Below the pieces are notes generated by a model. It did no database searches, was not told the origin of the DNA, and saw nothing but the letters and a program-made list of their open reading frames with translations. Below are positions 9,811 through 18,201 of a stretch of DNA of 64,000 bases, piece by piece. A program made the translations under genes and the position numbers. This DNA comes from JAMCTM01 sp023473545 (GTDB lineage Bacteria > Patescibacteriota > Microgenomatia > Levybacterales > UBA12049): NCBI GenBank assembly GCA_023473545.1, contig JAMCXO010000002.1:1-64000 (forward strand), given 5' to 3'. Positions within the stretch are counted from its first letter, which is position 1. Each line of letters opens with the position of its first letter.

Positions 9811-12045
9811 ATGAAACTGCCTTTTTCTTTTTCCCTGCAAAAAAAGGAAAACCCTGAATACTTCTTGGCCTTGCTCCTAAGAGAGGAAAAGGCCGAAGCG
9901 GTAATTTTTGAACAGTTTCACGGAAAGGTTAAGGTAATCGGCGAAAACGAAGAATACTTTAACGAATCTATAGAGAAAGCCTCTGATGAAATGTGGCTTG
10001 ATACCCTGGATAAAATAATCTCTAAAGCCGAAGAAGCGCTTCCTGCCAATATCCAAACCCAAAAAACAATCTTTGGATTAAAAGAAAGCTGGGTTCTTAA
10101 AACACATATAAAAAGAGAGTATCTGGAGAGGATAAAAAAAATAAGCAAGGAGCTTAATTTAATTCCGATAGGATTTATCGTCATTGCCGAAGCGGTAGCG
10201 CATCTTTTGGAAAAAAAGGAAGGTGTTCCTATCTCTGCCATATTGGCAGAGCTTGATAAAAAAAATATTACCCTATCCTTAATCCGCGCGGGAAAAATTG
10301 TTCATACCCAAAGCTCGGTAATAGAAGAATCTATCGTAAAAACTACGGATAAATTGCTTCATTTTTTTACCGACTACGGAATTCTTCCGTCCCGAATAAT
10401 TCTTTTAGACGCGGAAGAAGATAATCTAAACCAAGAATTTATCTCCCACCCATGGAGCAAAAGCCTTCCTTTTCTGCATTTCCCTCAAATCGAAACACTG
10501 CCCGGAGGTTTTGATGCCCAGGCTGTTTTGTCGGGCGCGGTAAGTCAGATGGGATTTGAGTTACTGGGTGAAACCCCGGACAGAAAACCGCTCAGACAAA
10601 CCCAGACACAGGAAGAGGCGGCGGGAGAGGGAGTGCCTCAGGCAGACAAAGGGAACGGAGAAAGCCTTTTGGAAAAAGACAGTGAAGATCTAGGATTTAT
10701 CAAAGAGGGAGACATTGCCCAAATAAATCTGGACAGAAGTAATATATCGAATATATCGGAAGAGGCGGAAGAAAAAGCTATCGGAAAAGAGCTTCCCGAA
10801 ACTAAGGCAGTAATAAATAGATTATCCGTCAAAAGACTTCTAACATTCTCAAATGCAATCTTTATCTCTTTAAAAGGTATTCTTGCCAAAATGCATCTGC
10901 CTTCTCTGCCCGCGTTTAGAAAGAACAAGCTGTTCATTCTACCCCTTGTCTTTGCTTTAATGATAGCTATTTTTGTTTTGTATCTTCTAAAAGCCTCCGC
11001 CAAGGTAATTTTATTTGTAAATCCAAACTCTTTGGAGAAAACGCAAAATATTACCTTTTCTCCCAATGCCGGTACGGATTTTTCTAAAGATATTATACAC
11101 GCCAGCCCCATATCCGTATCCGAAACAGGCAGCGTCTCAACCAACTCAACCGGCACAAAAGAGATTGGCAATAAGGCAAAGGGGAGTATAACAATTGTTA
11201 GTCTCTTGCCAAATCAACAAACATTTGAACAAGGCACAAGTGTAAAATCATCAAACGGACTGGAATTTACGACAGATTCAAGCATAACAGTGGCATCCAG
11301 TTCGGGTGCAACGGATCCTCAAACTCAGAAAGTAAACGTTACCGCAAAGGATATAGGAAAAAAATATAATTTGCCCTCTGGAACAAAATTCACCATCGGT
11401 TCATTCGATAGCTCATCTGCTCAGGGAGAAAATGATACGCCCTTTTCCGGAGGATCAAAAAAAGAGATAACCGTTGTGTCCAAGAATGATTATGACAAAC
11501 TACTTGCTGAATTGCCTAAAAGCCTAGAGGACAAGGCAAAAAAAGACATCGCCCAAAAAGTCTCCCCGGATATGGGAATCATTCCCCTTCTAACCGGCGA
11601 AACCGTAACCGCCAAATACTTTGATAAAAATATAGGGGATCAGACAGCCCAGGTAACCCTTAAAGCAACGGTTTCCTATCAAAGTCTCTCCTATAAAAAA
11701 AGTGACTTAAACACTTTCTCCTTACACCTTTTCCAAAACCGTGCCCAAAGCGAAACAGTTACGGCAAGCGGTGTAAGCCTGTCTTTAAAAGATATTAAAG
11801 AGAATAGCGATAAAACAGTAAGCGCCAATCTTAAAGCAACGGCTTCTCTTTTACCAAAGATAAATAACCGGCAATTAATAGAACAAATAAAAGGCAAACC
11901 AATCCAGGACGCGACAAGAATATTATCAAAACTGCCTCAGGTAAGGGATGTTTCCGTAAAGCTTTCTCCTGCCTTACCCTTGCTGCCCGGTCTTCTCCCA
12001 AGAATGGGGAGAAACATAATCATAATCATAAAAAACAATGAGTAA
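9811..12045 (+). CDS. Membrane protein with actin/PilM-like N-terminus and baseplate J-like C-terminus
   Basis: 744 residues. Residues 1-260 look like a divergent actin-fold (PilM/FtsA-like) domain: an ILAELDKKNITLSLIRAGK phosphate-loop-like strand pair and a closing FDAQAVLSGAVSQMG helix. A charged linker follows, then one membrane helix at about 373-395 (LFILPLVFALMIAIFVLYLL). The outside part is rich in Ser, Thr and Lys. Its block with GNKAKGSITIV, FEQGTSVKSSNGLEFTT and NVTAKDIGKKYNLPSGTKF resembles baseplate J-type beta domains. It starts 3 nt after alaS and overlaps the sortase gene by 8 nt, so it may be a cell-surface assembly factor. The domain calls are fold-level guesses and the function is unknown. 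Confidence 0.6.
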   Translation: MKLPFSFSLQKKENPEYFLALLLREEKAEAVIFEQFHGKVKVIGENEEYFNESIEKASDEMWLDTLDKIISKAEEALPANIQTQKTIFGLKESWVLKTHIKREYLERIKKISKELNLIPIGFIVIAEAVAHLLEKKEGVPISAILAELDKKNITLSLIRAGKIVHTQSSVIEESIVKTTDKLLHFFTDYGILPSRIILLDAEEDNLNQEFISHPWSKSLPFLHFPQIETLPGGFDAQAVLSGAVSQMGFELLGETPDRKPLRQTQTQEEAAGEGVPQADKGNGESLLEKDSEDLGFIKEGDIAQINLDRSNISNISEEAEEKAIGKELPETKAVINRLSVKRLLTFSNAIFISLKGILAKMHLPSLPAFRKNKLFILPLVFALMIAIFVLYLLKASAKVILFVNPNSLEKTQNITFSPNAGTDFSKDIIHASPISVSETGSVSTNSTGTKEIGNKAKGSITIVSLLPNQQTFEQGTSVKSSNGLEFTTDSSITVASSSGATDPQTQKVNVTAKDIGKKYNLPSGTKFTIGSFDSSSAQGENDTPFSGGSKKEITVVSKNDYDKLLAELPKSLEDKAKKDIAQKVSPDMGIIPLLTGETVTAKYFDKNIGDQTAQVTLKATVSYQSLSYKKSDLNTFSLHLFQNRAQSETVTASGVSLSLKDIKENSDKTVSANLKATASLLPKINNRQLIEQIKGKPIQDATRILSKLPQVRDVSVKLSPALPLLPGLLPRMGRNIIIIIKNNE

Positions 12046-12766
12046 GTATTACTACAAAAAAACAAAACACGCTAACCAATTAGCAAAAATCACCAGCCTG
12101 CTTATTTTTATAACCGGGATCGTTATCGTTTTCTATGTCTTTTTTCCCATAATATCCTGGCAGATATATTTTGCTCCTGTTTTCGCCTCGAATGACATTA
12201 TCGTCCCTATTCCAAAGACGAGTATTGTAACACCTAATAATATCGGCAGTCTTATTATGTCGCAAGTATCAAATATTGCGGGCACCAATTACAGCAACGC
12301 CCAGAACTGGTTTCCGAATTTAAAAATCGAGAACCAAAAAGCGGTAGAAAACATACCTTCATTTACCCTTTCAGTTCCGAAACTAAATATTAAAGACGCG
12401 GTTGTTTCAACCAGGGATTACGACCTTGATAAGCACTTGGTTGACTACGGCGGAACCGCTATTCCGCCAAATGCAGGCAACGCTGTTATCTTTGGACATT
12501 CCACTTTGCCTCAGCTATTTAATCCCAAAAATTACAGGGCCATATTCGCTACTGCCTATAAACTAAATATTGGAGATAAGATATTTGTAAAAGCGGCAGG
12601 CATTACCTACAAATACGTAATAGACAATATAACAGTTGTAAATCCAACAGACACCTCTATCTTTAATCAAAACGTTAACGGGAGTTTCATAACCCTTGTA
12701 ACCTGCACGCCTCCAGGCACAACCTGGAAGCGGCTGGTAATTAAGGCTCAACTTAAAAAAATATGA
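12038..12766 (+). CDS. Class D/E-type sortase
   Basis: Membrane-anchored cysteine transpeptidase that joins surface proteins to the wall or to each other. One N-terminal helix (SLLIFITGIVIVFYVFF) acts as signal anchor. The catalytic set is clear: His in NAVIFGHSTLP, Cys in FITLVTCTPPGT and Arg in TWKRLVIKA. Its length of 242 residues is normal. Translation is coupled to the preceding membrane protein (8-nt overlap), which may be its partner or substrate. No protein in this window ends in a clear LPxTG signal, so the substrate is unknown. Confidence 0.88.
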   Translation: MSKYYYKKTKHANQLAKITSLLIFITGIVIVFYVFFPIISWQIYFAPVFASNDIIVPIPKTSIVTPNNIGSLIMSQVSNIAGTNYSNAQNWFPNLKIENQKAVENIPSFTLSVPKLNIKDAVVSTRDYDLDKHLVDYGGTAIPPNAGNAVIFGHSTLPQLFNPKNYRAIFATAYKLNIGDKIFVKAAGITYKYVIDNITVVNPTDTSIFNQNVNGSFITLVTCTPPGTTWKRLVIKAQLKKI

Positions 12767-12864
12767 ATATCAAAAGAACTATCTCCTCTATTTTCTTTTT
12801 GTTTCTATCTATAGTAAAATATATTGTGACCCAGGCCATTAGACAAATAAAAAATGATATTTAA

Positions 12865-13824
12865 ATGAAAAAGTTAATCACGGCTTTAGTATTTTGTCTC
12901 GTTATCTTCTCCGCTGTTTTCTTATGGTGGACGAATGGAAATTCTGCGGTAAATACCAACGATAAAACAACCTCTATTTTCGTAATTAAAAAAGGGGAAG
13001 GAACACGGGAAATCGCCAACTCGCTTAGCAACAAAGGTATTATTAAGGATCCTGTGATATTTTTTCTGCTTATCAAAAAATTAGGACTTGGCAGCAAAAT
13101 AGAAGCTGGGGACTTTAGATTATCTCCCTCTATGACGCCTGTTGAGATAGCCGGAACACTAACCCATGGCACTCTTGATATATGGGTTACCATACCGGAA
13201 GGAAAGAGGGCAGAGGAGATAGCTGACATTTTAAAACAAAATATACCAACCTATAAAAAAAGCTGGAACGCTATCCTGGAACAGAACGAAGGATACCTTT
13301 TTCCAGATACCTATCTTATCCCCAAAAGCGCCGATATTAACCTTATAGTCTCTATGATGAGGAATAATTTTGATAAAAAATACAACAGTATAAAATACCT
13401 TAAGACCACTAACCTTTCGGAAAGACAAACGGTAATTTTAGCATCAATCATAGAAAGGGAGGCCAAGTTTGCCAAAGACAAACCCCTTGTCGCCTCTGTT
13501 CTAATGAATAGACTAAAAAATTCAATGGCGCTTGATGTTGACGCTACAATCCAATACGCCCTAGGCTATCAGGAAAACGGAAAAACATGGTGGAAACAAA
13601 ATCTTACCAAAGAAGATCTTGCTATTAATTCTTTATATAACTCCTACACCAATATCGGTCTTCCGCCGACACCAATATCAAATCCCGGCATTTACTCGCT
13701 TAAGGCAGCCCTCGATCCTGCCAAAACGGATTATCTCTACTATATCTCGGACAAAAAAGGAAATCTCCATTTTGAAAAAACGCTTAAAAAGCACAACGAA
13801 GATATTGTAAAATATGGAATTTAA
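12865..13824 (+). CDS. mltG: Endolytic murein transglycosylase MltG (YceG-like)
   Basis: Cuts nascent glycan strands at the membrane and so sets their length. An N-terminal membrane helix (LITALVFCLVIFSAVFLWW) is followed by a LysM-like part and the YceG core. The core has ILASIIEREAKFAKD (catalytic Glu in IIEREA), ASVLMNRLKNSMALDVDATI and NIGLPPTPISNPGIYSLKAA. Length is 319 residues, normal for the family. It lies 98 nt after the sortase in the same direction and belongs functionally with the envelope genes. I see no clear promoter in the gap. Confidence 0.93.
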   Translation: MKKLITALVFCLVIFSAVFLWWTNGNSAVNTNDKTTSIFVIKKGEGTREIANSLSNKGIIKDPVIFFLLIKKLGLGSKIEAGDFRLSPSMTPVEIAGTLTHGTLDIWVTIPEGKRAEEIADILKQNIPTYKKSWNAILEQNEGYLFPDTYLIPKSADINLIVSMMRNNFDKKYNSIKYLKTTNLSERQTVILASIIEREAKFAKDKPLVASVLMNRLKNSMALDVDATIQYALGYQENGKTWWKQNLTKEDLAINSLYNSYTNIGLPPTPISNPGIYSLKAALDPAKTDYLYYISDKKGNLHFEKTLKKHNEDIVKYGI

Positions 13825-13981
13825 TTCCCCAATGCCCGTTTTTTCCAATCAGAGATAAACATGAAGTTTCTTCTGAAGCTCCATGAACTCGTAGAGTCTG
13901 CCTGATAGAAAAATATATTTCCTCTCCTGGTATAATTCTGGTTTTACCATCCTTCGGCTTAAAATATTTTTCTTTATTTTT
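13784..13981 (-). pseudogene. possible gene remnant in the mltG-crp gap
   Basis: The 315-nt gap 13825-14139 has no intact gene. On the minus strand one frame stays open for 65 codons, running into the 3' end of mltG, with protein-like content (KYFKPKDGKTRIIPGEEIYF, later LIGKNGHWGI). It has no ATG, GTG or TTG start. It may be the tail of a decayed gene, or chance. A TATAAT at 13931-13936 on the plus strand has no start codon after it. Confidence 0.2.
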
Positions 13982-14018
13982 TTAAGGCAAGCTGTCATAA
14001 AAATAGAATTAATTGCGT

Positions 14019-14034
14019 ATTAGTTTAAACTAAT
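14019..14034. promoter_or_regulatory. 16-bp perfect palindrome upstream of the Crp-type regulator
   Basis: ATTAGTTTAAACTAAT is a perfect dyad about 70 nt upstream of the promoter of the Crp/Fnr-like gene. Its size suits a dimeric regulator, possibly the gene's own product. That link is inferred from position only. Confidence 0.4.
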
Positions 14035-14099
14035 TATCCTCTTTTGTCAGTAATAATAATTGCCGAAAAAGTGCAATAAAAATTACAAAATATAGTTTA

Positions 14100-14129
14100 T
14101 TGATTAACCCTGCTTTTTTCCTGTATAAT
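14100..14129 (+). promoter_or_regulatory. promoter of the Crp/Fnr-family gene
   Basis: TTGATT (14100-14105), 18-nt spacer and a perfect TATAAT (14124-14129). The ATG follows 10 nt later, so the predicted 5' leader is only a few nucleotides. Confidence 0.55.
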
Positions 14130-14139
14130 CCTTTAGAGA

Positions 14140-14787
14140 ATGGGTTTTGACCCCTTGTTCGCCAAAAGTCGCTCAATTATCTACCAAAGACACGAGGTAA
14201 TCCTTCGTCCCGAGGATATCCCCGGCGGGGTTTATTATTTAAAAAAGGGTTTTATAGAACTTTACGCCCTTTCCGAAGCCGGAGAAAAGCTAACCTTGAT
14301 CATTTTTAAACCCGGTGATGTTTTTCCGCTTGCCTGGGCAGTAGGAGATATCCCAAATAGATATTATCTTTCCGCTATGACAGGCATTGAGCTTAAGAGA
14401 TGTTCCAAAAATGATTTTTTGGCATTTATCAAAAATGAGCCGGCCGTGCTTTACGAGCTACTAAACCACGTTTCAGTCAGACTGCATGGACTTTTAGAAA
14501 GAACAGAGTACTTGGTTTTTGGTTCATCATACGATAAGGTTGCCTCTATTCTTCTTATCTGCGCCATGCGTTTTGGCAAAAAAGAAAACGGCAATATCAT
14601 TATCCAGGTTCCTCTTACCCACAAAGACGTGGCAGAGCTGGTGGGATTAACGCGGGAAACAACCAGCCTCAAGATAAAAAAGTTGGAAAAGGAGGGTTTG
14701 ATCGCCCGCCGGGGGAAATTTATCATCGTTAAGAATATGAAAAAACTTAAAAAGGCTACCTCTCTTGAGGATGTCAATATTTTCTGA
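14140..14787 (+). CDS. Crp/Fnr-family transcription regulator
   Basis: 215 residues. The N-terminal half is a cyclic-nucleotide-binding-type beta barrel (GGVYYLKKGFIELYALSEAG, FKPGDVFPLAWAVG). A dimer helix follows, then a winged helix-turn-helix near residues 160-200 (THKDVAELVGLTRETTSLKI). No four-cysteine Fe-S pattern like that of Fnr is visible, so the signal is unknown. It stands alone between rightward mltG and a leftward block, with its own promoter and a palindrome upstream that could be an operator. It ends in TGA, one of the proofs that UGA is a stop here. Confidence 0.85.
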   Translation: MGFDPLFAKSRSIIYQRHEVILRPEDIPGGVYYLKKGFIELYALSEAGEKLTLIIFKPGDVFPLAWAVGDIPNRYYLSAMTGIELKRCSKNDFLAFIKNEPAVLYELLNHVSVRLHGLLERTEYLVFGSSYDKVASILLICAMRFGKKENGNIIIQVPLTHKDVAELVGLTRETTSLKIKKLEKEGLIARRGKFIIVKNMKKLKKATSLEDVNIF

Positions 14788-14812
14788 GGCTAAACCTTAA
14801 AACTACAAACGA

Positions 14813-15106
14813 TCAAGGGGCCTTCCTTCTAAAAAAACGTCTCGTATTGTTTTTAAGGGCATGGCTTTCTGTTTGAGGTTCTTCAGTTTTTGCTTCGGGC
14901 TCTTCTTCTTTTTGGTAATTCTCTTCCTCGCTTAGATTATCTATCATATCTCCCAATTGCGAAACCCCTTCAAGTCCTTCTTGGGTAAGAACCTCAAGAA
15001 GTTTTTTGCCCTTTTTTGTTCCCACCAAAAAAACAACCCCCGCTCCAAGTAAGGCACCCCATAGGAAACCGTTAAAGAATGTATTGCCCTTTTGATTATT
15101 GTCCAT
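14813..15106 (-). CDS. YtxH-like small membrane protein
   Basis: 97 residues. One N-terminal glycine-rich membrane helix (GFLWGALLGAGVVFLVG) is followed by TKKGKKLLEVL, the layout of YtxH-domain proteins, and an acidic then basic tail. The cellular role of YtxH proteins is not settled. Its start overlaps the end of the next upstream gene by 11 nt, so the two are translated together. Confidence 0.65.
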   Translation of the reverse strand: MDNNQKGNTFFNGFLWGALLGAGVVFLVGTKKGKKLLEVLTQEGLEGVSQLGDMIDNLSEEENYQKEEEPEAKTEEPQTESHALKNNTRRFFRRKAP

Positions 15107-15368
15107 CTTCGTCTCTCTTATTCTTTTTGCTTAAGATCTTTGCCAGGGCGGATCCCACTTTAACCCCTGTTACAAGGTTGGAAAGGTTTGAGATCGGACC
15201 CGAAACGCTTTGGGTAATAGTACCCGTATCGTCCAAAACCTTATTTGCTTTAGAAACTGTCCGGCGAAGCTCTCGAAGAATAAAAAATACCTGTACGCCT
15301 AACACCAGCAAAAGAAGGGTGAGAAGAAGTACCACAAAAAGAAGCGCTATTTGGGCAGTATTAATCAT
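15096..15368 (-). CDS. Small DUF948-like membrane protein
   Basis: 90 residues: one long N-terminal membrane helix (IALLFVVLLLTLLLLVLGVQ) followed by a helical segment with ILRELRRTVSKANKVLDDTG, like DUF948 proteins. It pairs with the overlapping YtxH-like gene; YtxH and DUF948 proteins occur together in Gram-positive bacteria too. Function unknown. It has its own promoter. Confidence 0.6.
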   Translation of the reverse strand: MINTAQIALLFVVLLLTLLLLVLGVQVFFILRELRRTVSKANKVLDDTGTITQSVSGPISNLSNLVTGVKVGSALAKILSKKNKRDEDGQ

Positions 15369-15374
15369 AACTCT

Positions 15375-15403
15375 AGCGTACCATCAAGAAATTTTCCTGT
15401 CAA
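15375..15403 (-). promoter_or_regulatory. promoter of the DUF948-like/YtxH-like pair
   Basis: On the minus strand TTGACA (15398-15403), exactly 17 nt, then TACGCT (15375-15380), whose end lies 6 nt from the ATG. The -35 is perfect and the -10 poor; the position fits a leaderless mRNA. Confidence 0.5.
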
Positions 15404-15415
15404 CACCCCAAGCAG

Positions 15416-16045
15416 TCAACCCTTAACCCGCAGATGATAATAGTTCTCCGTTTTTTTGCCAAAATGATTTTCCGAAACAATGTCTATTGTCTCATTGCCG
15501 GGAAAGGCTCTTATTTCCTTTTGAAATGTACCGTCTTGCCCAACCGGAACCGGTCTGCCGTTAATAAAAAGGCTGGCATTGGGATCTGTTTTGCCTTTAA
15601 CAATAATTGATTTACCGATAACCTGGCCTTCTTTAGGAGAATAAACATCAAGGTAGGGCCCGATAACAAATGCCCTATATTGAAAAAGGACATAGCCTAT
15701 TACAGCCAATACAAAAACAAAGACCACGGAGGATGAACTGATTCTAAAACTATTGGTTGTTATTTCATTTTTTCCGGAAACCCCCTCCGGCATAACCTCA
15801 AGAGATTCTTTTTCGTTAAACTCCCTCTTAAAAATTGCCAGAATATCTTTATATGGCAGGCCGAGAAACTGGGCGTAATTCTTTAGAAAGCCTTTTATAT
15901 ATGCGCTCGAAGGCAATTTTTTATAATTTCCCTCCTCAATCGCTAAAAGAAACGAAGGTTTAATCTTTGTGGCCTGGGAAATTTCATCAAGATTAAGCCC
16001 TCTTTTTATACGTTCATTGCGCAGTCTTTGCCCTACCTTTATCAT
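15416..16045 (-). CDS. RodZ-like HTH membrane protein
   Basis: 209 residues. The N-terminal HTH_25-type domain (VGQRLRNERIKRGLNLDEIS, then SAYIKGFLKNYAQFLGL) is typical of RodZ, which links MreB to the membrane and sets cell shape. One membrane helix follows at about residues 100-118 (SVVFVFVLAVIGYVLF). The outer part is an Ig-like/glucodextranase-B-like domain (YSPKEGQVIGKSIIVKG, NASLFINGRPVPVG). It lies just downstream of ftsK. No mreB is in the window. Confidence 0.82.
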   Translation of the reverse strand: MIKVGQRLRNERIKRGLNLDEISQATKIKPSFLLAIEEGNYKKLPSSAYIKGFLKNYAQFLGLPYKDILAIFKREFNEKESLEVMPEGVSGKNEITTNSFRISSSSVVFVFVLAVIGYVLFQYRAFVIGPYLDVYSPKEGQVIGKSIIVKGKTDPNASLFINGRPVPVGQDGTFQKEIRAFPGNETIDIVSENHFGKKTENYYHLRVKG

Positions 16046-16051
16046 AAATCT

Positions 16052-16057
16052 ATTTTA
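16052..16057 (-). promoter_or_regulatory. rodZ-like -10 box
   Basis: TAAAAT on the minus strand ends 6 nt before the ATG at 16045, at the very end of ftsK. This predicts a leaderless mRNA for the RodZ-like gene in addition to read-through from ftsK. Confidence 0.4.
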
Positions 16058-18178
16058 ATTTATCTCCTGAGGATTTTGCAGAAACTGCTCGGGGTTTTTT
16101 ATCATTACATCCCTAGGCTTTGCGCCTTCTCCCGGCCCGACTATACCAGCATCCTCAAGCTGGTCTAGAATCCGGGCAGCCCTTGCGTACCCAATCGAAA
16201 GCCTTCTTTGCAAAAGAGACGACGATGCCCTGTCGTGCTGGCAAACTATCCTGACCGCTTCTTCAAAAAGCGGATCCTTTCCGTCCGAGCCAGTTATCAT
16301 ATTACCCTTTTTAAGAGATACCTGCTGTCTCACAACCTCTTCCGTGTACTCAACATGAGGCGCCTTTGTTCTTAGGTAATCTGCGATTCTTTTTACCTCT
16401 TTATCGGAAACAAATGTTCCCTGTATTCTGGTCGGTTTAGCCTGGTCAGGCGGAATATAGAGCATGTCTCCCCGCCCTAAAAGCTTTTCCGCTCCCGGCA
16501 TATCAATGATAACCCTGGAGTCAATCATGGAGGAAACGTTAAAAGCAATCCTGCAGGGAATGTTTGCCTTAATAAGGCCGGTAATAACGTTTACCGATGG
16601 CCTTTGTGTAGATAGCACCAGATGGATTCCTGTGGCTCTTGCCATCTGGGCAAGCCTCGCGATCGCATCCTCAACCTCAACAGGCGCAAAGGCCATCAAA
16701 TCCGCCAGTTCATCTATAACAATTACGATATAGGGAAGTGCCTGAAAACCGGAAAGCTCGTTATAGGAATCTATATTTCTAACCCCGGCCTCCGCAAAGA
16801 TCTTGTAGCGCTCATCCATCTGTTTCATTGCCCATTTTAAAGAAGAAAGAATTTGATCCGTCTCAACTATCACCGGAGTCAAAAGATGGGGAATACCATT
16901 GTAGGTCGTTAACTCAACCCGTTTCGGATCAATTAAAATCAACTTCACCTCGGAGGGGGATGCCCTGAAAAGGATGGAAGAAATAACAGAATTGATCATA
17001 ACGGATTTTCCCGATCCAGTTGTACCGGCAATAAGAACATGGGGCATTTTGGCAATATCCGCCACAAAAGGATTGCCGGACACATCAAGCCCCAGGGCAA
17101 AGGTGAGTTTTGATTTATTCTTTCGCATGGCAGTTGAAGAAAGCATGGTTTTAAGGGATACCACCTCAAGGGAGCGATTGGGAATTTCTATGCCAACCAG
17201 GTTTCGTCCCGGGATAGGGGCTTCTATGCGTATTTGTCCTGTGGGCGCTTCTGTTGCCAAAGCCAAATCATTGGCTAGAGAAGTAATCTTTGAAACCTTT
17301 GTTCCCAAAGCTATCTCTAAAGCGTATTGCGTAACAGCAGGACCAAGATTAACCTCAACCACCCTAGCCTCTATACCAAAACTCTGAAGTGTTCTTTCTA
17401 TGATGGTTGCTATACGTTTCACATCGCCCCTGTCGGCTTTTTTGCCCGGGTTATCATCCAAAAGATTTAAAGATGGGTATTCCCACATGAGCGAACCTGT
17501 CAGGGCGTTACTCACCAATTTTTCCGAGAGATTAGGAGTTTCTTGATGCGGCTCTTTCCGAGAAGGCAAGGCTACGGTCTGGGCGCTTGACATATTGGCA
17601 ATATCCCTGCTCCCTCCCTTTATAGCTATGGACTTGCTATTAACAATCAATGGCTTTTTAGTTTTAAATACGGAAAAAATTCTTTTTGGGAAGAATCTAT
17701 AGACATTATCCTTAGCAAGGATAATCATTCCCAATAATTCGTCAAAAGAGGTGTCAAAAAAAACAATGACACCAACCACTATACCGCCTGCAAAAACAAA
17801 TTTCGAACCAATATCGGTTAAGAAACTCGACAGAAAAAAGAATAACTGGCTTCCCATAGAACCGCTTCTGGATATGCCTATCAGGGATATAAAAAATAAA
17901 AGAAAACCTAAGGCAACATTTGGCTGGGAGAGAAAAATTTTTAGCCTAAGAAATAAGAAAGCGAAAAACAAAAGAACAAAAGGCAAAAGAATAGAAAGAA
18001 AACCAAACTTTTTATCCAGGAAAGAGTTTAGAAATAAAAAATTACTGCCGGAGGGCAAAAATGATAAAAACGCCAAAACGCTTGACAGTATCAATCCTAT
18101 AGCAAAGATTGTGTATATTGTTTCGTTTTTGAGCCGTAATTTAAATGACTTTCGCCTATAGCTTCTTTTGCGCGCCAT
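16055..18178 (-). CDS. ftsK: FtsK/SpoIIIE DNA translocase
   Basis: Hexameric motor that pumps chromosome ends through the division septum. Four N-terminal membrane helices occupy about residues 20-165. The motor has Walker A GTTGSGKSVMINS, LILIDPKRVEL, and Walker B YIVIVIDELADLM. The C-terminal winged-helix gamma domain starts near residue 635 (EEAVRIVCQHDRASSSLLQR) and would read polarity sequences. 707 residues, complete but with a short linker. It follows rnj by 23 nt yet has an extended -10 box of its own. Confidence 0.95.
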   Translation of the reverse strand: MARKRSYRRKSFKLRLKNETIYTIFAIGLILSSVLAFLSFLPSGSNFLFLNSFLDKKFGFLSILLPFVLLFFAFLFLRLKIFLSQPNVALGFLLFFISLIGISRSGSMGSQLFFFLSSFLTDIGSKFVFAGGIVVGVIVFFDTSFDELLGMIILAKDNVYRFFPKRIFSVFKTKKPLIVNSKSIAIKGGSRDIANMSSAQTVALPSRKEPHQETPNLSEKLVSNALTGSLMWEYPSLNLLDDNPGKKADRGDVKRIATIIERTLQSFGIEARVVEVNLGPAVTQYALEIALGTKVSKITSLANDLALATEAPTGQIRIEAPIPGRNLVGIEIPNRSLEVVSLKTMLSSTAMRKNKSKLTFALGLDVSGNPFVADIAKMPHVLIAGTTGSGKSVMINSVISSILFRASPSEVKLILIDPKRVELTTYNGIPHLLTPVIVETDQILSSLKWAMKQMDERYKIFAEAGVRNIDSYNELSGFQALPYIVIVIDELADLMAFAPVEVEDAIARLAQMARATGIHLVLSTQRPSVNVITGLIKANIPCRIAFNVSSMIDSRVIIDMPGAEKLLGRGDMLYIPPDQAKPTRIQGTFVSDKEVKRIADYLRTKAPHVEYTEEVVRQQVSLKKGNMITGSDGKDPLFEEAVRIVCQHDRASSSLLQRRLSIGYARAARILDQLEDAGIVGPGEGAKPRDVMIKNPEQFLQNPQEIN

Positions 18179-18184
18179 AAAATT

Positions 18185-18193
18185 ATTATATCA
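18185..18193 (-). promoter_or_regulatory. ftsK extended -10 promoter
   Basis: On the minus strand TGA precedes a perfect TATAAT (18185-18190), which ends 6 nt before the ftsK ATG. A leaderless mRNA is predicted. Confidence 0.6.
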
Positions 18194-18201
18194 CTGATGC
18201 T

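Noticed and set aside
13931..13936. Promoter for a small RNA in the mltG-crp gap
   Set aside because: A lone TATAAT without a -35 and with no stable stem or T-run downstream.
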